A stretch of DNA of 64,000 nucleotides from Jeotgalibacillus sp. R-1-5s-1 (GTDB lineage: Bacteria; Bacillota; Bacilli; Bacillales; Jeotgalibacillaceae). The stretch lies in assembly GCF_004405105.1 (NCBI RefSeq), contig NZ_SORW01000024.1, positions 1 to 64,000 of the forward strand. Reading direction: 5' to 3'. Position 1 is the stretch's first letter. Each line of letters starts with the position of its first letter. The notes under the pieces are model-generated. The model was not told the DNA's origin. It made no database searches and saw only the letters and a program-made list of their open reading frames with translations. Below are positions 1 through 11,186 of the stretch, piece after piece. Made by a program: the position numbers and the translations under genes.

Positions 1-152
1 CTGTTATTTTGAAAAAGTTTTTTCAGCATCCAGTTGAAGTTGATGGCCGTTGTTTTTCGCAACGAGGAATAATATATCACGGATGTTTCATATAACGCAA
101 CCCTTTTTAAATAAACTATTAATTTAATTTATTTCAAAGCTCAAATCCCATT

Positions 153-183
153 AAAAAAGAGCAGGATCCGTATCCATGCTCTG
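153..183 (-). terminator. Terminator of the sigY operon
   Basis: Read on the minus strand, AGAGCA and TGCTCT pair around an inner GGAT/ATCC stem, followed by a run of six T. It lies just downstream of the last gene of the operon. The outer 152 bases to the window edge show no gene or clear signal. Confidence 0.75.
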
Positions 184-208
184 CGTTAAACATTATAGCG
201 AAAAACAA

Positions 209-985
209 TTACTGTACCCATTCTTTTCTCTTTAAATAACGTACTGATCCGGCGATCAGCAGTACACTCAATAGGATCGTACTTACAATGGCGCGCCAGG
301 CTCCCGCTACAGATTCGTTCATCATAATCGCTTGTGAATGAAGTGTCAGACTTCCCGGCGTCCACAGCATTGGCTCTCTAAAGATGGATGACAGTAAAGA
401 TAATAGCAATAGAATCACAAGTCCTGCACCAGCCACCGCTGCGCTTCTTTTTAACACCGTGCTTAAAGACAGGACGAGCGAGACAGCAAACAGCAGCCAC
501 AAAATATAGAAGAAAGAGGCTGACATCATATCCGCAAAGGCAATCGGATCAAACAGCAGATAAATGTAGTATAGTGATGCAGCTGCACCCGAGATGTAGG
601 ATATTAAGACGATCGCTGCAGCTGCCGTCCATTTAGAAAAGAAGTAGGCGAAGTAGGAAACAGGCTTTGCGAGCACCATAACCGCTGTGCCTCCTGTGCG
701 TTCACCTGACAGCATGCCCATAATGCCGAGCACTACCACAAACAGACCAATTTGTGAGAACTGCCCGAGTGTCTCAACAAAAACCTGATCCGCTCCCGGC
801 AGAGGAATCTCGATCACCGCTCCTTCCGGAAGACCGCCAAACTGTTCTAAAATGTCCGGCAGATAATAACTCGTTAACGGCTGCATGATCCCGAGCGCAA
901 TAAAAACAAGTGGCATCCAGAGCCACTTATAGCTCCTTTTCATTTCAAGCCACTCTTTTTTTAATAATACAGTGTAGGCATTCAT
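209..985 (-). CDS. yxlG: ABC-2 type transporter permease of the sigY operon (YxlG-like)
   Basis: This 258-residue protein has about six hydrophobic segments, the first near residues 22-42 and the last near 230-250, so it is a membrane permease of the ABC-2 class. It overlaps the ATPase gene upstream by 4 bases, which implies translational coupling and one transporter. Length and gene order match B. subtilis yxlG (259 residues). The substrate is unknown; the known operon was studied through its sigma factor. A conserved ER-GG-A stretch near residue 95 is typical of ABC-2 permeases. Identification is strong because the whole six-gene order is preserved. Confidence 0.85.
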   Translation of the reverse strand: MNAYTVLLKKEWLEMKRSYKWLWMPLVFIALGIMQPLTSYYLPDILEQFGGLPEGAVIEIPLPGADQVFVETLGQFSQIGLFVVVLGIMGMLSGERTGGTAVMVLAKPVSYFAYFFSKWTAAAAIVLISYISGAAASLYYIYLLFDPIAFADMMSASFFYILWLLFAVSLVLSLSTVLKRSAAVAGAGLVILLLLSLLSSIFREPMLWTPGSLTLHSQAIMMNESVAGAWRAIVSTILLSVLLIAGSVRYLKRKEWVQ

Positions 986-1878
986 ACGTTCATCACCTCG
1001 TGAAAGACATCCTCTAATGTCGCTGTACCGACTTCCATTGACCGGACCGGCAGCTGGTGGGTAATTATTTCTTTTAATAGGAGTGGTCGCAGGCTATCAA
1101 TCTCCATCCCTTTTACGATCGCTGTACGGTCATCTGATTTAACCGTCAGAACGGGATGCTTTTGTTGTAATAAAGTAACCCACTCCTTAATTGGTTCATC
1201 GGAGCGTATGGTGATTTCCGGACGGTCATAGGCCGCATACACCTGTTCAAGGGAGTCAAAGAGCACCTTTTTTCCATGATTCATGATCAGCACATCATCG
1301 CATAACGTCTGGGCATCGTGCAGAACGTGCGTAGAATATAGGATGGTCATTTCCTGCTTTAACTCCTGAAGCAGATCCATCACATCTTTACGTCCGGCCG
1401 GATCAAGTGCTGATACCGGTTCATCGAGCAGCAACAGCTTTGGCTGATGGATCAGTGCCTGTGCGATACCAAGCCGCTGTTTCATTCCGCCTGAGAAGCC
1501 TCCGATTTTTTTATTCGCTGCTTCTTTTAAACCGACCCGTTCCAACAGCTGATCTGCGCGTATGATCCCTTCTTTTTTAGAAACTTTACCAAGCTCTGCA
1601 GCAAAAACAAGGTATTCTTTTGCGGTCATCCAGTTAAAAAAGGACGGATATTGTGGTAGAAATCCAATCAGGCTTCTATTGTCTCCGTGATGCTGATCAA
1701 ATGTTATGGTACCTGCTGTTGGTTCAGCCAGCCCGCTGATCATATGAAGTGTAGTTGTTTTCCCGGCGCCGTTTGGACCGAGTAGCGCTGTGGTCCGACC
1801 GGGTGAAAGAGAGAAAGTAAGCTGGTCCACCGCTTTTGCTGAACCATAGGATTTTGTTAAGTCTGAAACGGTAATCAT
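982..1878 (-). CDS. yxlF: ABC transporter ATP-binding protein of the sigY operon (YxlF-like)
   Basis: A 298-residue ATPase. The Walker A motif GPNGAGKTT is at about residue 34, the signature SGGMKQR at about 129 and Walker B LLLLDEP at about 148, with a C-terminal domain of the drug/bacitracin-export type. It would power the YxlG permease at the membrane. It begins directly at the end of the yxlE-like gene and overlaps the permease gene by 4 bases, so all are one operon. All ATPase motifs are intact. Confidence 0.9.
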   Translation of the reverse strand: MITVSDLTKSYGSAKAVDQLTFSLSPGRTTALLGPNGAGKTTTLHMISGLAEPTAGTITFDQHHGDNRSLIGFLPQYPSFFNWMTAKEYLVFAAELGKVSKKEGIIRADQLLERVGLKEAANKKIGGFSGGMKQRLGIAQALIHQPKLLLLDEPVSALDPAGRKDVMDLLQELKQEMTILYSTHVLHDAQTLCDDVLIMNHGKKVLFDSLEQVYAAYDRPEITIRSDEPIKEWVTLLQQKHPVLTVKSDDRTAIVKGMEIDSLRPLLLKEIITHQLPVRSMEVGTATLEDVFHEVMNV

Positions 1879-2070
1879 CTAGGTATCCCTTCTTCCGATG
1901 ATAAAGTAAAGGACAGGGCCAATCAGATTAATAAACAGAATAATGATCACCCACAGCCATTTCGGACCGTTTACAGAAGGTCGTTTGGCCAGATCCACCA
2001 GGGCTAAAACAGCGATCACAATATTAATAAATGCCAGAGGCGCGATTAAAGCAAAATTCAATTCATCCAT
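1879..2070 (-). CDS. yxlE: Small membrane protein, YxlE-like (sigY operon)
   Basis: A 63-residue protein with two hydrophobic segments (about residues 6-24 and 38-58) and a short basic tail, resembling the PLDc_N/phospholipase-leader type of small membrane protein. B. subtilis YxlE is 62 residues at the same operon position and acts negatively on SigY activity. It overlaps the preceding gene by 8 bases. The function is inferred from position and size rather than from a catalytic motif. Confidence 0.8.
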   Translation of the reverse strand: MDELNFALIAPLAFINIVIAVLALVDLAKRPSVNGPKWLWVIIILFINLIGPVLYFIIGRRDT

Positions 2071-2281
2071 TTTGATCTCTCCTTTTAATTAAATAAGGCT
2101 GTAGTTTGCGGGACCAGACTAAATAGCAAATGAGCGGAAGTGGCGTCTGAATAATGCCCCAGATGCCCCAGAACCATTTGGCATGCCCTCTTTTTCTTGC
2201 ATCCGTGAACAAATAGATACTCTGTGCAAGGACAATGAGGATCAGCAAAATGAGCAGTCGGATATCAGGTAGTTCATTCAT
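2063..2281 (-). CDS. yxlD: Small membrane protein, YxlD-like (sigY operon)
   Basis: A 72-residue protein with two membrane segments (about residues 8-26 and 38-58) separated by a basic stretch (DARKRGHAKW). It corresponds in position and size to B. subtilis YxlD (68 residues) and probably takes part in control of the sigma factor at the membrane. Both ends overlap neighbours by 8 bases, typical of a tightly coupled operon. Confidence 0.8.
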   Translation of the reverse strand: MNELPDIRLLILLILIVLAQSIYLFTDARKRGHAKWFWGIWGIIQTPLPLICYLVWSRKLQPYLIKRRDQNG

Positions 2282-2579
2282 GCTGTCTCACCCCATTTCT
2301 CCTGCGATAGATCATACCTGAGATGCCCGCAATGATAAAAAAGAGGAGCTGACCCACTGCATAAAGAACCGGATCATTGATTAACACGAGCAGCGTGACC
2401 GTGATGAGGCATAGCGCAATGAGAATGAACCAGATCAGCTCCTTGCGCTGCCGCTTACGTGTTTCTGTCATCATCATGTGGATCTCTTCCATAGACGGTG
2501 TTGCTGCTGTCACCCGATCAAGGTCACGCAGTCCCTCTTTCAGTTTTTCTTCTATGTCATCGTGCCTGTTGCGTTTCAT
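2274..2579 (-). CDS. yxlC: YxlC-like membrane-anchored regulator of SigY
   Basis: A 101-residue protein with a charged N-terminal cytoplasmic half (about residues 1-45) and two hydrophobic segments after it (about 49-66 and 72-88). That is the shape of a small anti-sigma factor. B. subtilis YxlC (106 residues) is the main negative regulator of SigY. The gene overlaps the end of sigY by 23 bases, so sigma factor and regulator are made in step. The anti-sigma role is inferred from the operon. Confidence 0.82.
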   Translation of the reverse strand: MKRNRHDDIEEKLKEGLRDLDRVTAATPSMEEIHMMMTETRKRQRKELIWFILIALCLITVTLLVLINDPVLYAVGQLLFFIIAGISGMIYRRRNGVRQHE

Positions 2580-3054
2580 TGTCTCCCAGCTCCTTTCTCA
2601 GCTTAGTCATTGCGTGATGCATCCGGGATTTAACCGTACCGGTCGAAACCTGGCAGATCGTTGCGATTTCTTCATAGGAATAGCCATAATAATAGCTCAA
2701 GACGACAGGAATCCGGTGGATATCCTTTAACGTTTTCAGCGCTTCTGCAATCTCAAGTCCCGGCCCCTCCCCAAGCTTCCATTCCAGCTGACGGCTGTTC
2801 AGGTACATGTGCTCCCGCTTTTTCCGTCGCTTTTTATCGATCCAGAGGTTGGTTGCGATCTGGATCATCCACGTTGTAAAGGCTGCCTTCTTCGGATTGT
2901 ACTGAGCGTAACGCTCGATACAGCGAATCATTGTATCCTGCGCGAGATCCTCGGCTTCAGCAGGATGAAGGGTCAGCTTGACTAAATAGGCATATAAAAA
3001 CGAATAATGTTCATGCAGCAGCACGCTCAACTGCTCTGGTGTCGTTATCTTCAT
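2557..3054 (-). CDS. sigY: ECF RNA polymerase sigma factor SigY
   Basis: A 165-residue ECF sigma factor. Region 2 spans about residues 10-75 (AEDLAQDTMIRCIERY, then a WMIQIATNLWIDKKRR stretch) and region 4 about 105-155 (YYGYSYEEIATICQVSTGTVKSRMHHA, a helix-turn-helix for the -35 element). The start follows an AAGGAG ribosome site at 7 bases. It directs transcription of its own operon in B. subtilis, where it is 178 residues. In B. subtilis the operon is not beside gyrA; its location here next to the origin is different. A matching promoter lies just upstream. Confidence 0.9.
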   Translation of the reverse strand: MKITTPEQLSVLLHEHYSFLYAYLVKLTLHPAEAEDLAQDTMIRCIERYAQYNPKKAAFTTWMIQIATNLWIDKKRRKKREHMYLNSRQLEWKLGEGPGLEIAEALKTLKDIHRIPVVLSYYYGYSYEEIATICQVSTGTVKSRMHHAMTKLRKELGDNETQQAR

Positions 3055-3082
3055 CCTGCCTCTCCTTTCTTTTTCTATGACT

Positions 3083-3110
3083 TATACGCTTAAGGTCACC
3101 CATTTGTTCA
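3083..3110 (-). promoter_or_regulatory. Candidate SigY-dependent autoregulatory promoter
   Basis: On the minus strand, TGAACA (3105-3110) and CGTATA (3083-3088) are separated by 16 bases, 29-51 bases upstream of the sigY start. The published SigY-type promoter has TGAAC at -35 and CGT at -10 with similar spacing. The match is to the ECF pattern rather than to the housekeeping consensus. Confidence 0.6.
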
Positions 3111-3145
3111 AATCAATTTTTATTTTTTTAAAAATTTTTTTATCA

Positions 3146-3180
3146 AAAGAAAAGAGCTATCTCCGTTAGGAAATAACTCT
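3146..3180 (-). terminator. Terminator, probably the original one of the HD-GYP gene
   Basis: On the minus strand GAGTTATTTCC pairs imperfectly with GGAGATAGCTC and is followed by TTTTCTTTT. Its left arm repeats the last 14 bases of the HD-GYP coding region (3527-3540), now 360 bases away, so gene end and terminator appear to have been separated by an insertion. Confidence 0.6.
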
Positions 3181-3540
3181 GTTAAGAATGTCAGTTTTCA
3201 TCAATCGTACCGGGGTCATCCTTCGCTTTCCCTGGTCTAGCTCCAGCGACTAGCCCCTCGAGGTCATAAGTCGAAGCTGAACGAGGGCAAAGGGCCGCCC
3301 TCTTTTCATCTTCGCCTTATGCTTGTCGGGGCTGGACGAGTCGCCTCCGCTTTTCTAAGGCCGCGCGGTGAGCCAGCTAGTGCTAGGCACTACGCTGTCT
3401 CACCTGTCGCTTCTCTGCCGCAGGAGTCTACGGATGCCCCCGGTACGATGTGGCTTCATTTTGAGATAGATATGAAATATAAAGTCATGCCTTTTTTAAA
3501 CACTTTGAAAAAAGCGAATCTCATTCTAGGAAATAACTCT
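3167..3540. repeat. 14-bp direct repeats framing a repeat-element insertion
   Basis: TAGGAAATAACTCT occurs at 3167-3180 and again at 3527-3540, exactly identical, with 346 bases between. The right copy contains the stop codon of the HD-GYP gene and the left copy is an arm of a terminator. This looks like a target duplication produced when the intervening segment, which contains stem-loop element copy 1, arrived. Confidence 0.7.
3204..3449. repeat. Modular stem-loop repeat element, copy 1
   Basis: The ends are inverted repeats (ATCGTACCGGGG and CCCCCGGTACGAT). Inside, TAGCCCC pairs with GGGGCTG, CATAAG with CTTATG, and an arm containing GAACGAGGGC pairs with GCCCTCTTTTC. A second hairpin starts GGTGAGCC and closes with CTCACC. 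The same core is present at 49645-49940 and 59983-60219, and its right half, inverted, at 18968-19136. Any open frames within it are accidental. Confidence 0.85.
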
Positions 3541-4617
3541 TTCTATAAACAATTTGCGGTTCGTTGACAGATCAATGACTTCTTCTGTTAATGTCGAGCG
3601 TACCATCGGGCGGAGTAGTTCGTCAGGTTTTGTGAAAATGACTTCAGCGACCTGTTCGTTGGACAGTTCGACCTTTGTACCGGTGGACAGGTTACCGACC
3701 ATTTCCTGCAGGGTTTTTAACAGGATAATATCAAACTTGCCGAATTCGTCGTGCATGATCGTTTCCAGCGCTTTAAAAGGTGATTGTCTGGCACGGTACA
3801 GCCGTTCTGAAGTCATCGCATGGTACACATCCGCGAGGGCGATCATCTGGGCGGGCAGATTAATGTCCGATCGTTTGCTGCCACGCGGGTACCCGCTGCC
3901 ATCGAGTCTTTCATGATGCTGATAGATTGCCTGCTTCATTTCGTTTTTCAACAGAGGTGTATCCATTACATATTGATAGCTGTAGATCGGATGCTTACGG
4001 ATTTCAATGGCTTCCTCTTGCGTCAGTGGCCCTGTTTTCTTTAAAATCGACAGCGGCATTTTCGCCATTCCGGTATCGGCAATAATCCCTGCCAGAGCGG
4101 TCTGGATGCAGGCTCCTTTGTCATAGCCGTATTTTTCGGCGATCAGGTAGCTGATGAGTGCGGTTGATACAGCATGGTGTGCCATATAATCCTTTGGCTG
4201 TGACCAGCGGGGCAGATAATAGATCATGTCCCGGTCGGAAGAAACTGCTTTTAAAAGCGGTGTCAGTTTGTTTTTCAGATCAACGACATCCACTTTGCTT
4301 CCGGATTGCCATCCATTGAAGGCAGCGTTGAAGAATTTTACGAAATCCATGTAAAGCTTTTTAAAGGAGTAATTCTCCACTTCATGAAAATCTGCGGTTT
4401 CATTGTAAGCTTCATCTTTTGAAGGCTCAGCATCGACCATCCCTCCATCAGCTGTCTTAGATAAAATAGCCAGCTGGCGGATGTTAAATGCCCGCATTAC
4501 TTCAATATGAATCGGCTCAATTTCTGTCCCTTTTTTTATAATCGGGTTTGCCGTCAGTCCCATGACATCTTCTGCTGCAATGCAACCTACTGTTAATTCC
4601 TCAACATGTACCTTCAT
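3526..4617 (-). CDS. HD-GYP domain protein with an altered HD motif
   Basis: A 363-residue protein. An N-terminal region of about 120 residues is followed by an HD-GYP domain (about 150-310) with the marks HHAVSTALISYLIAEKYG, RKHPIYSY, QHHERLDGSGYPRG and ADVYHAMTS. HD-GYP domains hydrolyse cyclic di-GMP in the cytosol. The HD pair that binds metal in the family (LLHDIGMAK) reads IIADTGMAK here, so the His is Ala. Other metal-binding His residues remain, so activity may be lost or changed. It follows gyrA in the same direction. An AGGTGCG ribosome site precedes the ATG. The 3' end merges with a repeated 14-bp segment. Confidence 0.85.
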   Translation of the reverse strand: MKVHVEELTVGCIAAEDVMGLTANPIIKKGTEIEPIHIEVMRAFNIRQLAILSKTADGGMVDAEPSKDEAYNETADFHEVENYSFKKLYMDFVKFFNAAFNGWQSGSKVDVVDLKNKLTPLLKAVSSDRDMIYYLPRWSQPKDYMAHHAVSTALISYLIAEKYGYDKGACIQTALAGIIADTGMAKMPLSILKKTGPLTQEEAIEIRKHPIYSYQYVMDTPLLKNEMKQAIYQHHERLDGSGYPRGSKRSDINLPAQMIALADVYHAMTSERLYRARQSPFKALETIMHDEFGKFDIILLKTLQEMVGNLSTGTKVELSNEQVAEVIFTKPDELLRPMVRSTLTEEVIDLSTNRKLFIERVIS

Positions 4618-4718
4618 CCTCGCACCTCGGCTAGTTCTTTTTATTCATTTTATCACATAGCAAAAAGAAAACAGAAAGTTATTTTCCTGTTTTTTCAGAA
4701 TCCTTTAGCTGACCACAA

Positions 4719-4759
4719 GAAAAAGGGTGGGACCGCGCCAAATAACGCGATCTCACCCT
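4719..4759 (-). terminator. Terminator after gyrA
   Basis: On the minus strand AGGGTGAGATCGCG pairs with CGCGGTCCCACCCT around a short loop and is followed by TTTTTC. It lies 15 bases after the gyrA stop. Confidence 0.85.
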
Positions 4760-4774
4760 TCATACAGCCATGCT

Positions 4775-7282
4775 TTATTCTTCTGACTCTTCTTCTGATG
4801 GAGCTGCTGCTTCCATGCCTTCTGCAGCCTCTTCATCCATTTCATCTGTTTCTTCTTCTTTTTCAATACGTGTCACAGTGGCCACATATTCCTCTTCACC
4901 AAGACGGATCAGCTTCACACCCTGCGTGCTTCTGCCTGTCTGGGAAATACCATCGACATCCATCCGTATCAGCACACCTTGAGCAGTGATGACCATGATG
5001 TCTTCATTACCGGATACGGCGTTTACAGAGACAAGACGTCCATTTTTCTCGGTAATGTTACACGTCTTAATCCCTTTACCGCCTCTTGATTGAACACGGT
5101 ATTCTGCTTCAGGCGTCCGTTTACCGTAGCCGTTTTCCGTCACGACCAGGATATCGTTGTCTTTTTCAAGCACTTCCATGCCAACGACTTCATCATCAGC
5201 ATTCAACCGGATTCCTCTTACGCCGGCAGCAGTACGTCCCATTGACCGGACGTCGGTTTCAGGGAAACGGATCAGGAGACCATTTTTCGTCCCGATAATC
5301 ATTTCCTGACTGCCGTCTGTAAATTTCACCGAAATGAGCTCGTCATCCTCACGCAGGTTGATCGCAATCAGCCCGTTTGTACGGATATTGGCAAAATCGG
5401 TTGCCTGCGTACGTTTCGCCAGCCCTTTACGCGTCGTAAAGAAGAAGTAAGAATCCTCTTTGAACTCCTCTACACGGATCATTGCGTTCACGACTTCGTC
5501 TTTATCAATCTCAAGAAGGTTAATAATCGGAAGTCCTTTCGCTGTCCGGCTGTACTCAGGAATTTCATAACCCTTCGTACGGTATACTTTTCCTTTATTC
5601 GTAAAGAACAGGATCGTATCGTGCGTAGAGGTCGTCAGCAGGTGCTCAACGAAATCATTTTCGTTGGTACCCATGCCCTGAATACCGCGGCCACCACGTT
5701 TTTGAGAACGGTAGGTAGAAGCCGGCAGACGTTTAATATAACCATTATGTGTAAGTGTGATGATCAGATTTTCACGCGGGATCAGATCTTCATCCTCAAT
5801 CATTTCAGCTCCGCCTGTTGTAATCTCTGTACGGCGCTTATCGTTAAAACGTTCTTTTAATTCAAGCAGCTCTTCACGGATGATTTCAATGACGCGTGCT
5901 TCACTTGCAAGAATTTCTTTCAGGTCTTTAATTAACGCAACGAGTGACTGATATTCTTCTTCAATCTTGTCGCGCTCAAGTCCTGTCAGACGCTGAAGAC
6001 GCATATCAAGAATCGCCTGTGCCTGCTTTTCAGACAGACTGAACTGCTCCATCAGCCCTTCACGTGCAAGATCCGCTGTTTCAGATCCACGGATTAAGGC
6101 AATAATTTCATCAATATGATCAAGCGCAATGCGCAGACCTTCTAAAATATGTGCACGCGCTTCCGCTTTACGGAGTTCAAATTCCGTTCTGCGTCGGATC
6201 ACGACTTTCTGGTGCTCTAAATAATGGTGAAGCGCTTCTTTCAGGTTCAGTACCTTCGGCTGACCATCTACAAGTGCCAGCATATTAATACCGAAGCTTG
6301 TCTGAAGAGCTGTCTGTTTGTACAGGTTATTTAACAGAACATTGGCATTTGCATCACGGCGGACTTCAATCACGATCCGCATACCGTTACGGTCAGATTC
6401 ATCGCGAAGATCCGTAATGCCGTCAATCTTTTTATCACGCACAAGCTCAGCGATTTTTTCAATCAGCTTCGCTTTGTTGACCTGATAAGGGATTTCATGA
6501 ACGAGAATCGTTTCCCGTCCATTGGCTTTCTGTTCAATTTCAACCTTCGCACGCTGAACAACGGATCCTCTACCCGTTTCATAGGCGCGGCGAATGCCAC
6601 TGCGGCCTAAAATCATCGCACCTGTCGGGAAATCTGGTCCCGGAATATGTTCCATCAGTTCAGCAATCGTAATCTCAGGGTGCTCACTGAAAGCAAGAAG
6701 GCCGTCAATGACTTCACCGAGCTGGTGTGGGGGAATATTTGTCGCCATTCCAACCGCGATTCCACTTGAACCATTTACAAGCAGGTTCGGGAAACGGGAA
6801 GGCAGAACGATCGGCTCACGTTCAGAGCCGTCATAGTTATCACGGTAATCAATTGTATCTTTATTAATATCGCGTAGAAGCTCCATCGATATTTTGGACA
6901 TTCTCGCTTCCGTATAACGCATCGCGGCAGCGGCATCTCCATCGACAGATCCAAAGTTTCCATGTCCCTCTACAAGCATATAGCGGTAGCTGAAATCCTG
7001 CGCCATACGGACCATCGTGTCATACACGGCTGAGTCTCCGTGAGGGTGGTACTTACCGATTACTTCCCCGACGATACGGGCAGACTTTTTGAATGCTTTA
7101 TCAGACGTCATCCCAAGGTCATTCATCGCATACAGGATACGACGGTGAACCGGCTTCAGACCGTCCCTTACATCAGGAAGCGCACGGGATACGATAACAC
7201 TCATCGCATAGTCCATGAACGACGTACGCATTTCCTGGCTAATATTGATCTCATGAACATTCGAACTAGGCGTCTCGGCCAT
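4775..7282 (-). CDS. gyrA: DNA gyrase subunit A
   Basis: An 835-residue subunit that cuts and rejoins DNA during supercoiling, working as A2B2 with GyrB. The quinolone-determining stretch is [19 protein letters not shown] (about residues 80-98) with Ser in the usual sensitive position. The active-site Tyr lies in [14 protein letters not shown] (about 123). The C-terminal beta-pinwheel carries the GyrA box as QKRGGRG (about 530). The protein ends in a very acidic tail rich in Glu, slightly longer than B. subtilis GyrA (821). It is preceded by AAGGAGG. It lies downstream of gyrB, as in all Bacillus origins. Confidence 0.98.
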   Translation of the reverse strand: MAETPSSNVHEINISQEMRTSFMDYAMSVIVSRALPDVRDGLKPVHRRILYAMNDLGMTSDKAFKKSARIVGEVIGKYHPHGDSAVYDTMVRMAQDFSYRYMLVEGHGNFGSVDGDAAAAMRYTEARMSKISMELLRDINKDTIDYRDNYDGSEREPIVLPSRFPNLLVNGSSGIAVGMATNIPPHQLGEVIDGLLAFSEHPEITIAELMEHIPGPDFPTGAMILGRSGIRRAYETGRGSVVQRAKVEIEQKANGRETILVHEIPYQVNKAKLIEKIAELVRDKKIDGITDLRDESDRNGMRIVIEVRRDANANVLLNNLYKQTALQTSFGINMLALVDGQPKVLNLKEALHHYLEHQKVVIRRRTEFELRKAEARAHILEGLRIALDHIDEIIALIRGSETADLAREGLMEQFSLSEKQAQAILDMRLQRLTGLERDKIEEEYQSLVALIKDLKEILASEARVIEIIREELLELKERFNDKRRTEITTGGAEMIEDEDLIPRENLIITLTHNGYIKRLPASTYRSQKRGGRGIQGMGTNENDFVEHLLTTSTHDTILFFTNKGKVYRTKGYEIPEYSRTAKGLPIINLLEIDKDEVVNAMIRVEEFKEDSYFFFTTRKGLAKRTQATDFANIRTNGLIAINLREDDELISVKFTDGSQEMIIGTKNGLLIRFPETDVRSMGRTAAGVRGIRLNADDEVVGMEVLEKDNDILVVTENGYGKRTPEAEYRVQSRGGKGIKTCNITEKNGRLVSVNAVSGNEDIMVITAQGVLIRMDVDGISQTGRSTQGVKLIRLGEEEYVATVTRIEKEEETDEMDEEAAEGMEAAAPSEEESEE

Positions 7283-7309
7283 AACAACAAAAACCTCCTT
7301 ATAAGAGAA

Positions 7310-7436
7310 AAGCCCGGTTAATCAACGGCTTTGCATCATTCAGACAGACCCTCCGGCGATCACGATCATACCGGCTGATTCTGCTGTTTTTTGATCTTTA
7401 AAACAGTAAGAAGGGATAGAACAGATGCCTATCCCT
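7310..7436 (-). promoter_or_regulatory. gyrB-gyrA spacer with three hairpins
   Basis: The 170-base spacer has three inverted repeats: AGGGATAG/CTATCCCT (7412-7436), CTGTTTT/AAAACAG (7384-7406) and AAGCCGTT/AACCGGGCTT (7310-7331). The last is followed by a short T-run and the gyrA ribosome site. They could attenuate readthrough or stabilise the message; the T-runs are short, so they are not clear terminators. Confidence 0.35.
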
Positions 7437-7452
7437 CTCCTCTATCCACCTG

Positions 7453-9399
<1,947 letters not shown>

Positions 9400-9419
9400 T
9401 CACCTGCACTTTCTATTAC

Positions 9420-9674
9420 TTAGGACCGGTTATACGGTCTGCTCATTTTTTCCGCTCTTTTTTTAAGGGTTGCTGATGACAATGGAGATAAATAAACCTT
9501 GAAATCAGTAATAACAATGGCTTTACAGGCTGACTGACAGAGATCAACGATACCGTTTTCGTTGTCCTTCATAAACTGCTCCATAATGAGCGAGCCCTCT
9601 GCCGCCTGTACATCCATTATCGCCACGATGTCATTCATTCTTACCATTGCGTCTTCCCCAATATGCACATACAC
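9420..9674 (-). CDS. remB: RemB-like extracellular matrix regulator (YaaB)
   Basis: An 84-residue protein starting MYVHIGEDAMVRMNDIVAI, with a C-terminal YLSPLSSATLKKRAE segment that is the family mark of YaaB/RemB. In B. subtilis RemB supports expression of biofilm matrix genes. It sits between recF and gyrB exactly as yaaB does, 5 bases after recF. No catalytic residues are expected. The match rests on the two end motifs, size and position. Confidence 0.85.
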   Translation of the reverse strand: MYVHIGEDAMVRMNDIVAIMDVQAAEGSLIMEQFMKDNENGIVDLCQSACKAIVITDFKVYLSPLSSATLKKRAEKMSRPYNRS

Positions 9675-9679
9675 CTGGG

Positions 9680-10807
9680 TCAGCCCCCTTTTGTTTTCTT
9701 CACAATGCTGCCCTGCTCAACAATAAATGTAGTGGCCTCATTCAGAGTCTCATGATCAATGCCTTCGACACTCGTTGTCGTGACAAAGGTTTGGACCTTT
9801 CCCTGAATCGTATTTAAAAGATGTGACTGACGGTAATCGTCAAGCTCAGACAGCACATCATCAAGCAAAAGAATCGGGTATTCACCGATTTCCGAATGGA
9901 TCAACTCTATTTCAGCAAGCTTAATGGAGAGTGCCGTTGTTCTTTGCTGACCCTGTGAGCCAAACGTCTGAACATCATGACCATTCACAAGAAACTGTAA
10001 ATCATCACGGTGTGGCCCGACTAATGTTACTCCCCGTTCAATCTCGCGCTTTCGCAATCCTTCAAACTTTTCCCTGAACGCATCTTCAACTTCCTTATGA
10101 GAAACGCCTGAGTCAACCGGAATGGATGGCTTGTACACGACTTCAAGTGTTTCAAGTCCCCTTGAAATTCCTTTATGGATCGGTTCTGCCCATTCCTGCA
10201 GAAGCTTCAAATAATGAAAGCGGCGCACCACAATTTTAGCAGCCATTTCAATAAACTGATCCGTCAGCACATCAAGCATCGTCTGATCCTTTTGGCGCTG
10301 CGTCTGAAGCTGCTTTAAATAATGGTTTCGCTGCTGGAGAATCTTCTGGTAGAGACTGCTGTCGTGCAGATAGACCGCTGAAACCTGTCCAATCTCCATA
10401 TCAATAAAACGACGCCTTACTTGAGGGCTCCCCTTCACTAAGTGGAGATCTTCGGGCGCAAACATCACAACATTCATATGGCCGACATAGCGGCTGAGTT
10501 TTGATTGTTCAAGGTGATTGACTTTTGCTTTCTTCCCTTTTTTTGAAATGATCAGTTCCAGGGGAAGAGCACCGTGCTGTTTCATCACTCTACCTTTTAT
10601 TTTAGCATATTCCTCATCCCATTGTATTAAATCTTTGTCATTTGACGTTCTATGGGATTTTGCCATTGCCAGGACAAAAATGGACTCCATGACGTTTGTC
10701 TTGCCCTGAGCGTTCTCTCCGAGGATTACATTGACGTTATTATCAAAGGTCAGGGTCATTTTTTCGTAATTTCGATAATGCGAAAGCTCGAGCTCCTCAA
10801 TGTGCAT
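9680..10807 (-). CDS. recF: DNA repair and recombination protein RecF
   Basis: A 375-residue SMC-like ATPase. It starts [15 protein letters not shown], with Walker [10 protein letters not shown] at about residue 30, the signature SQGQQRT at about 283 and Walker [13 protein letters not shown] at about 316. RecF helps load RecA at single-strand gaps together with RecO and RecR. It is 370 residues in B. subtilis. It lies 14 bases after yaaA and 5 before remB, in the dnaA-dnaN-yaaA-recF series. Confidence 0.97.
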   Translation of the reverse strand: MHIEELELSHYRNYEKMTLTFDNNVNVILGENAQGKTNVMESIFVLAMAKSHRTSNDKDLIQWDEEYAKIKGRVMKQHGALPLELIISKKGKKAKVNHLEQSKLSRYVGHMNVVMFAPEDLHLVKGSPQVRRRFIDMEIGQVSAVYLHDSSLYQKILQQRNHYLKQLQTQRQKDQTMLDVLTDQFIEMAAKIVVRRFHYLKLLQEWAEPIHKGISRGLETLEVVYKPSIPVDSGVSHKEVEDAFREKFEGLRKREIERGVTLVGPHRDDLQFLVNGHDVQTFGSQGQQRTTALSIKLAEIELIHSEIGEYPILLLDDVLSELDDYRQSHLLNTIQGKVQTFVTTTSVEGIDHETLNEATTFIVEQGSIVKKTKGG

Positions 10808-10821
10808 GCATGAACATCCTT

Positions 10822-11043
10822 CTACCCTTCCGACTTCACCGTATAAGTGCCGACTTCCGGAATATATATTTCATCGCCATCGCGCAGCTTGCGTCCTCTG
10901 CGCTGGTCCTGTTCCTTGTTAATAAAAATCTCATGCTCGCTTAAATACCATTTGGCCATTCCGCCACTCTGGATAATGTTTGCAAGCTTTAAAAATTGAC
11001 CGAGTGTAATATATTCGGTCTGGATCGTGATTTTTTCACTCAT
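10822..11043 (-). CDS. yaaA: S4-domain protein YaaA (RlbA)
   Basis: A 73-residue S4-like RNA-binding protein ([24 protein letters not shown], then the VxVNGxxxxRRGxKLxxGDxI-type segment, here [19 protein letters not shown]). B. subtilis YaaA is 71 residues between dnaN and recF and acts in 50S ribosome assembly or stability. It is preceded by a GAAGTG-type ribosome site. The gap to dnaN upstream is 440 bases and holds a phased array, so a separate promoter is likely. Confidence 0.92.
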   Translation of the reverse strand: MSEKITIQTEYITLGQFLKLANIIQSGGMAKWYLSEHEIFINKEQDQRRGRKLRDGDEIYIPEVGTYTVKSEG

Positions 11044-11186
11044 GTCCGTTCACTTCTTTCTTATTGACTTATCCTTCTATTTTACCTTAACGGGTACGCG
11101 AAAACAAAGAAAACATGGAGTTGTAATGATTGTAAAAGTTGGGGGTTGAAGTCGGATCTTCGAGAGCTGGATGGTTTTGTGGGAAA

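Noticed and set aside
3319-3567. 82-codon open frame in the 3.3 kb spacer
   Set aside because: It lies inside stem-loop repeat copy 1 and continues into the HD-GYP gene on the opposite strand.
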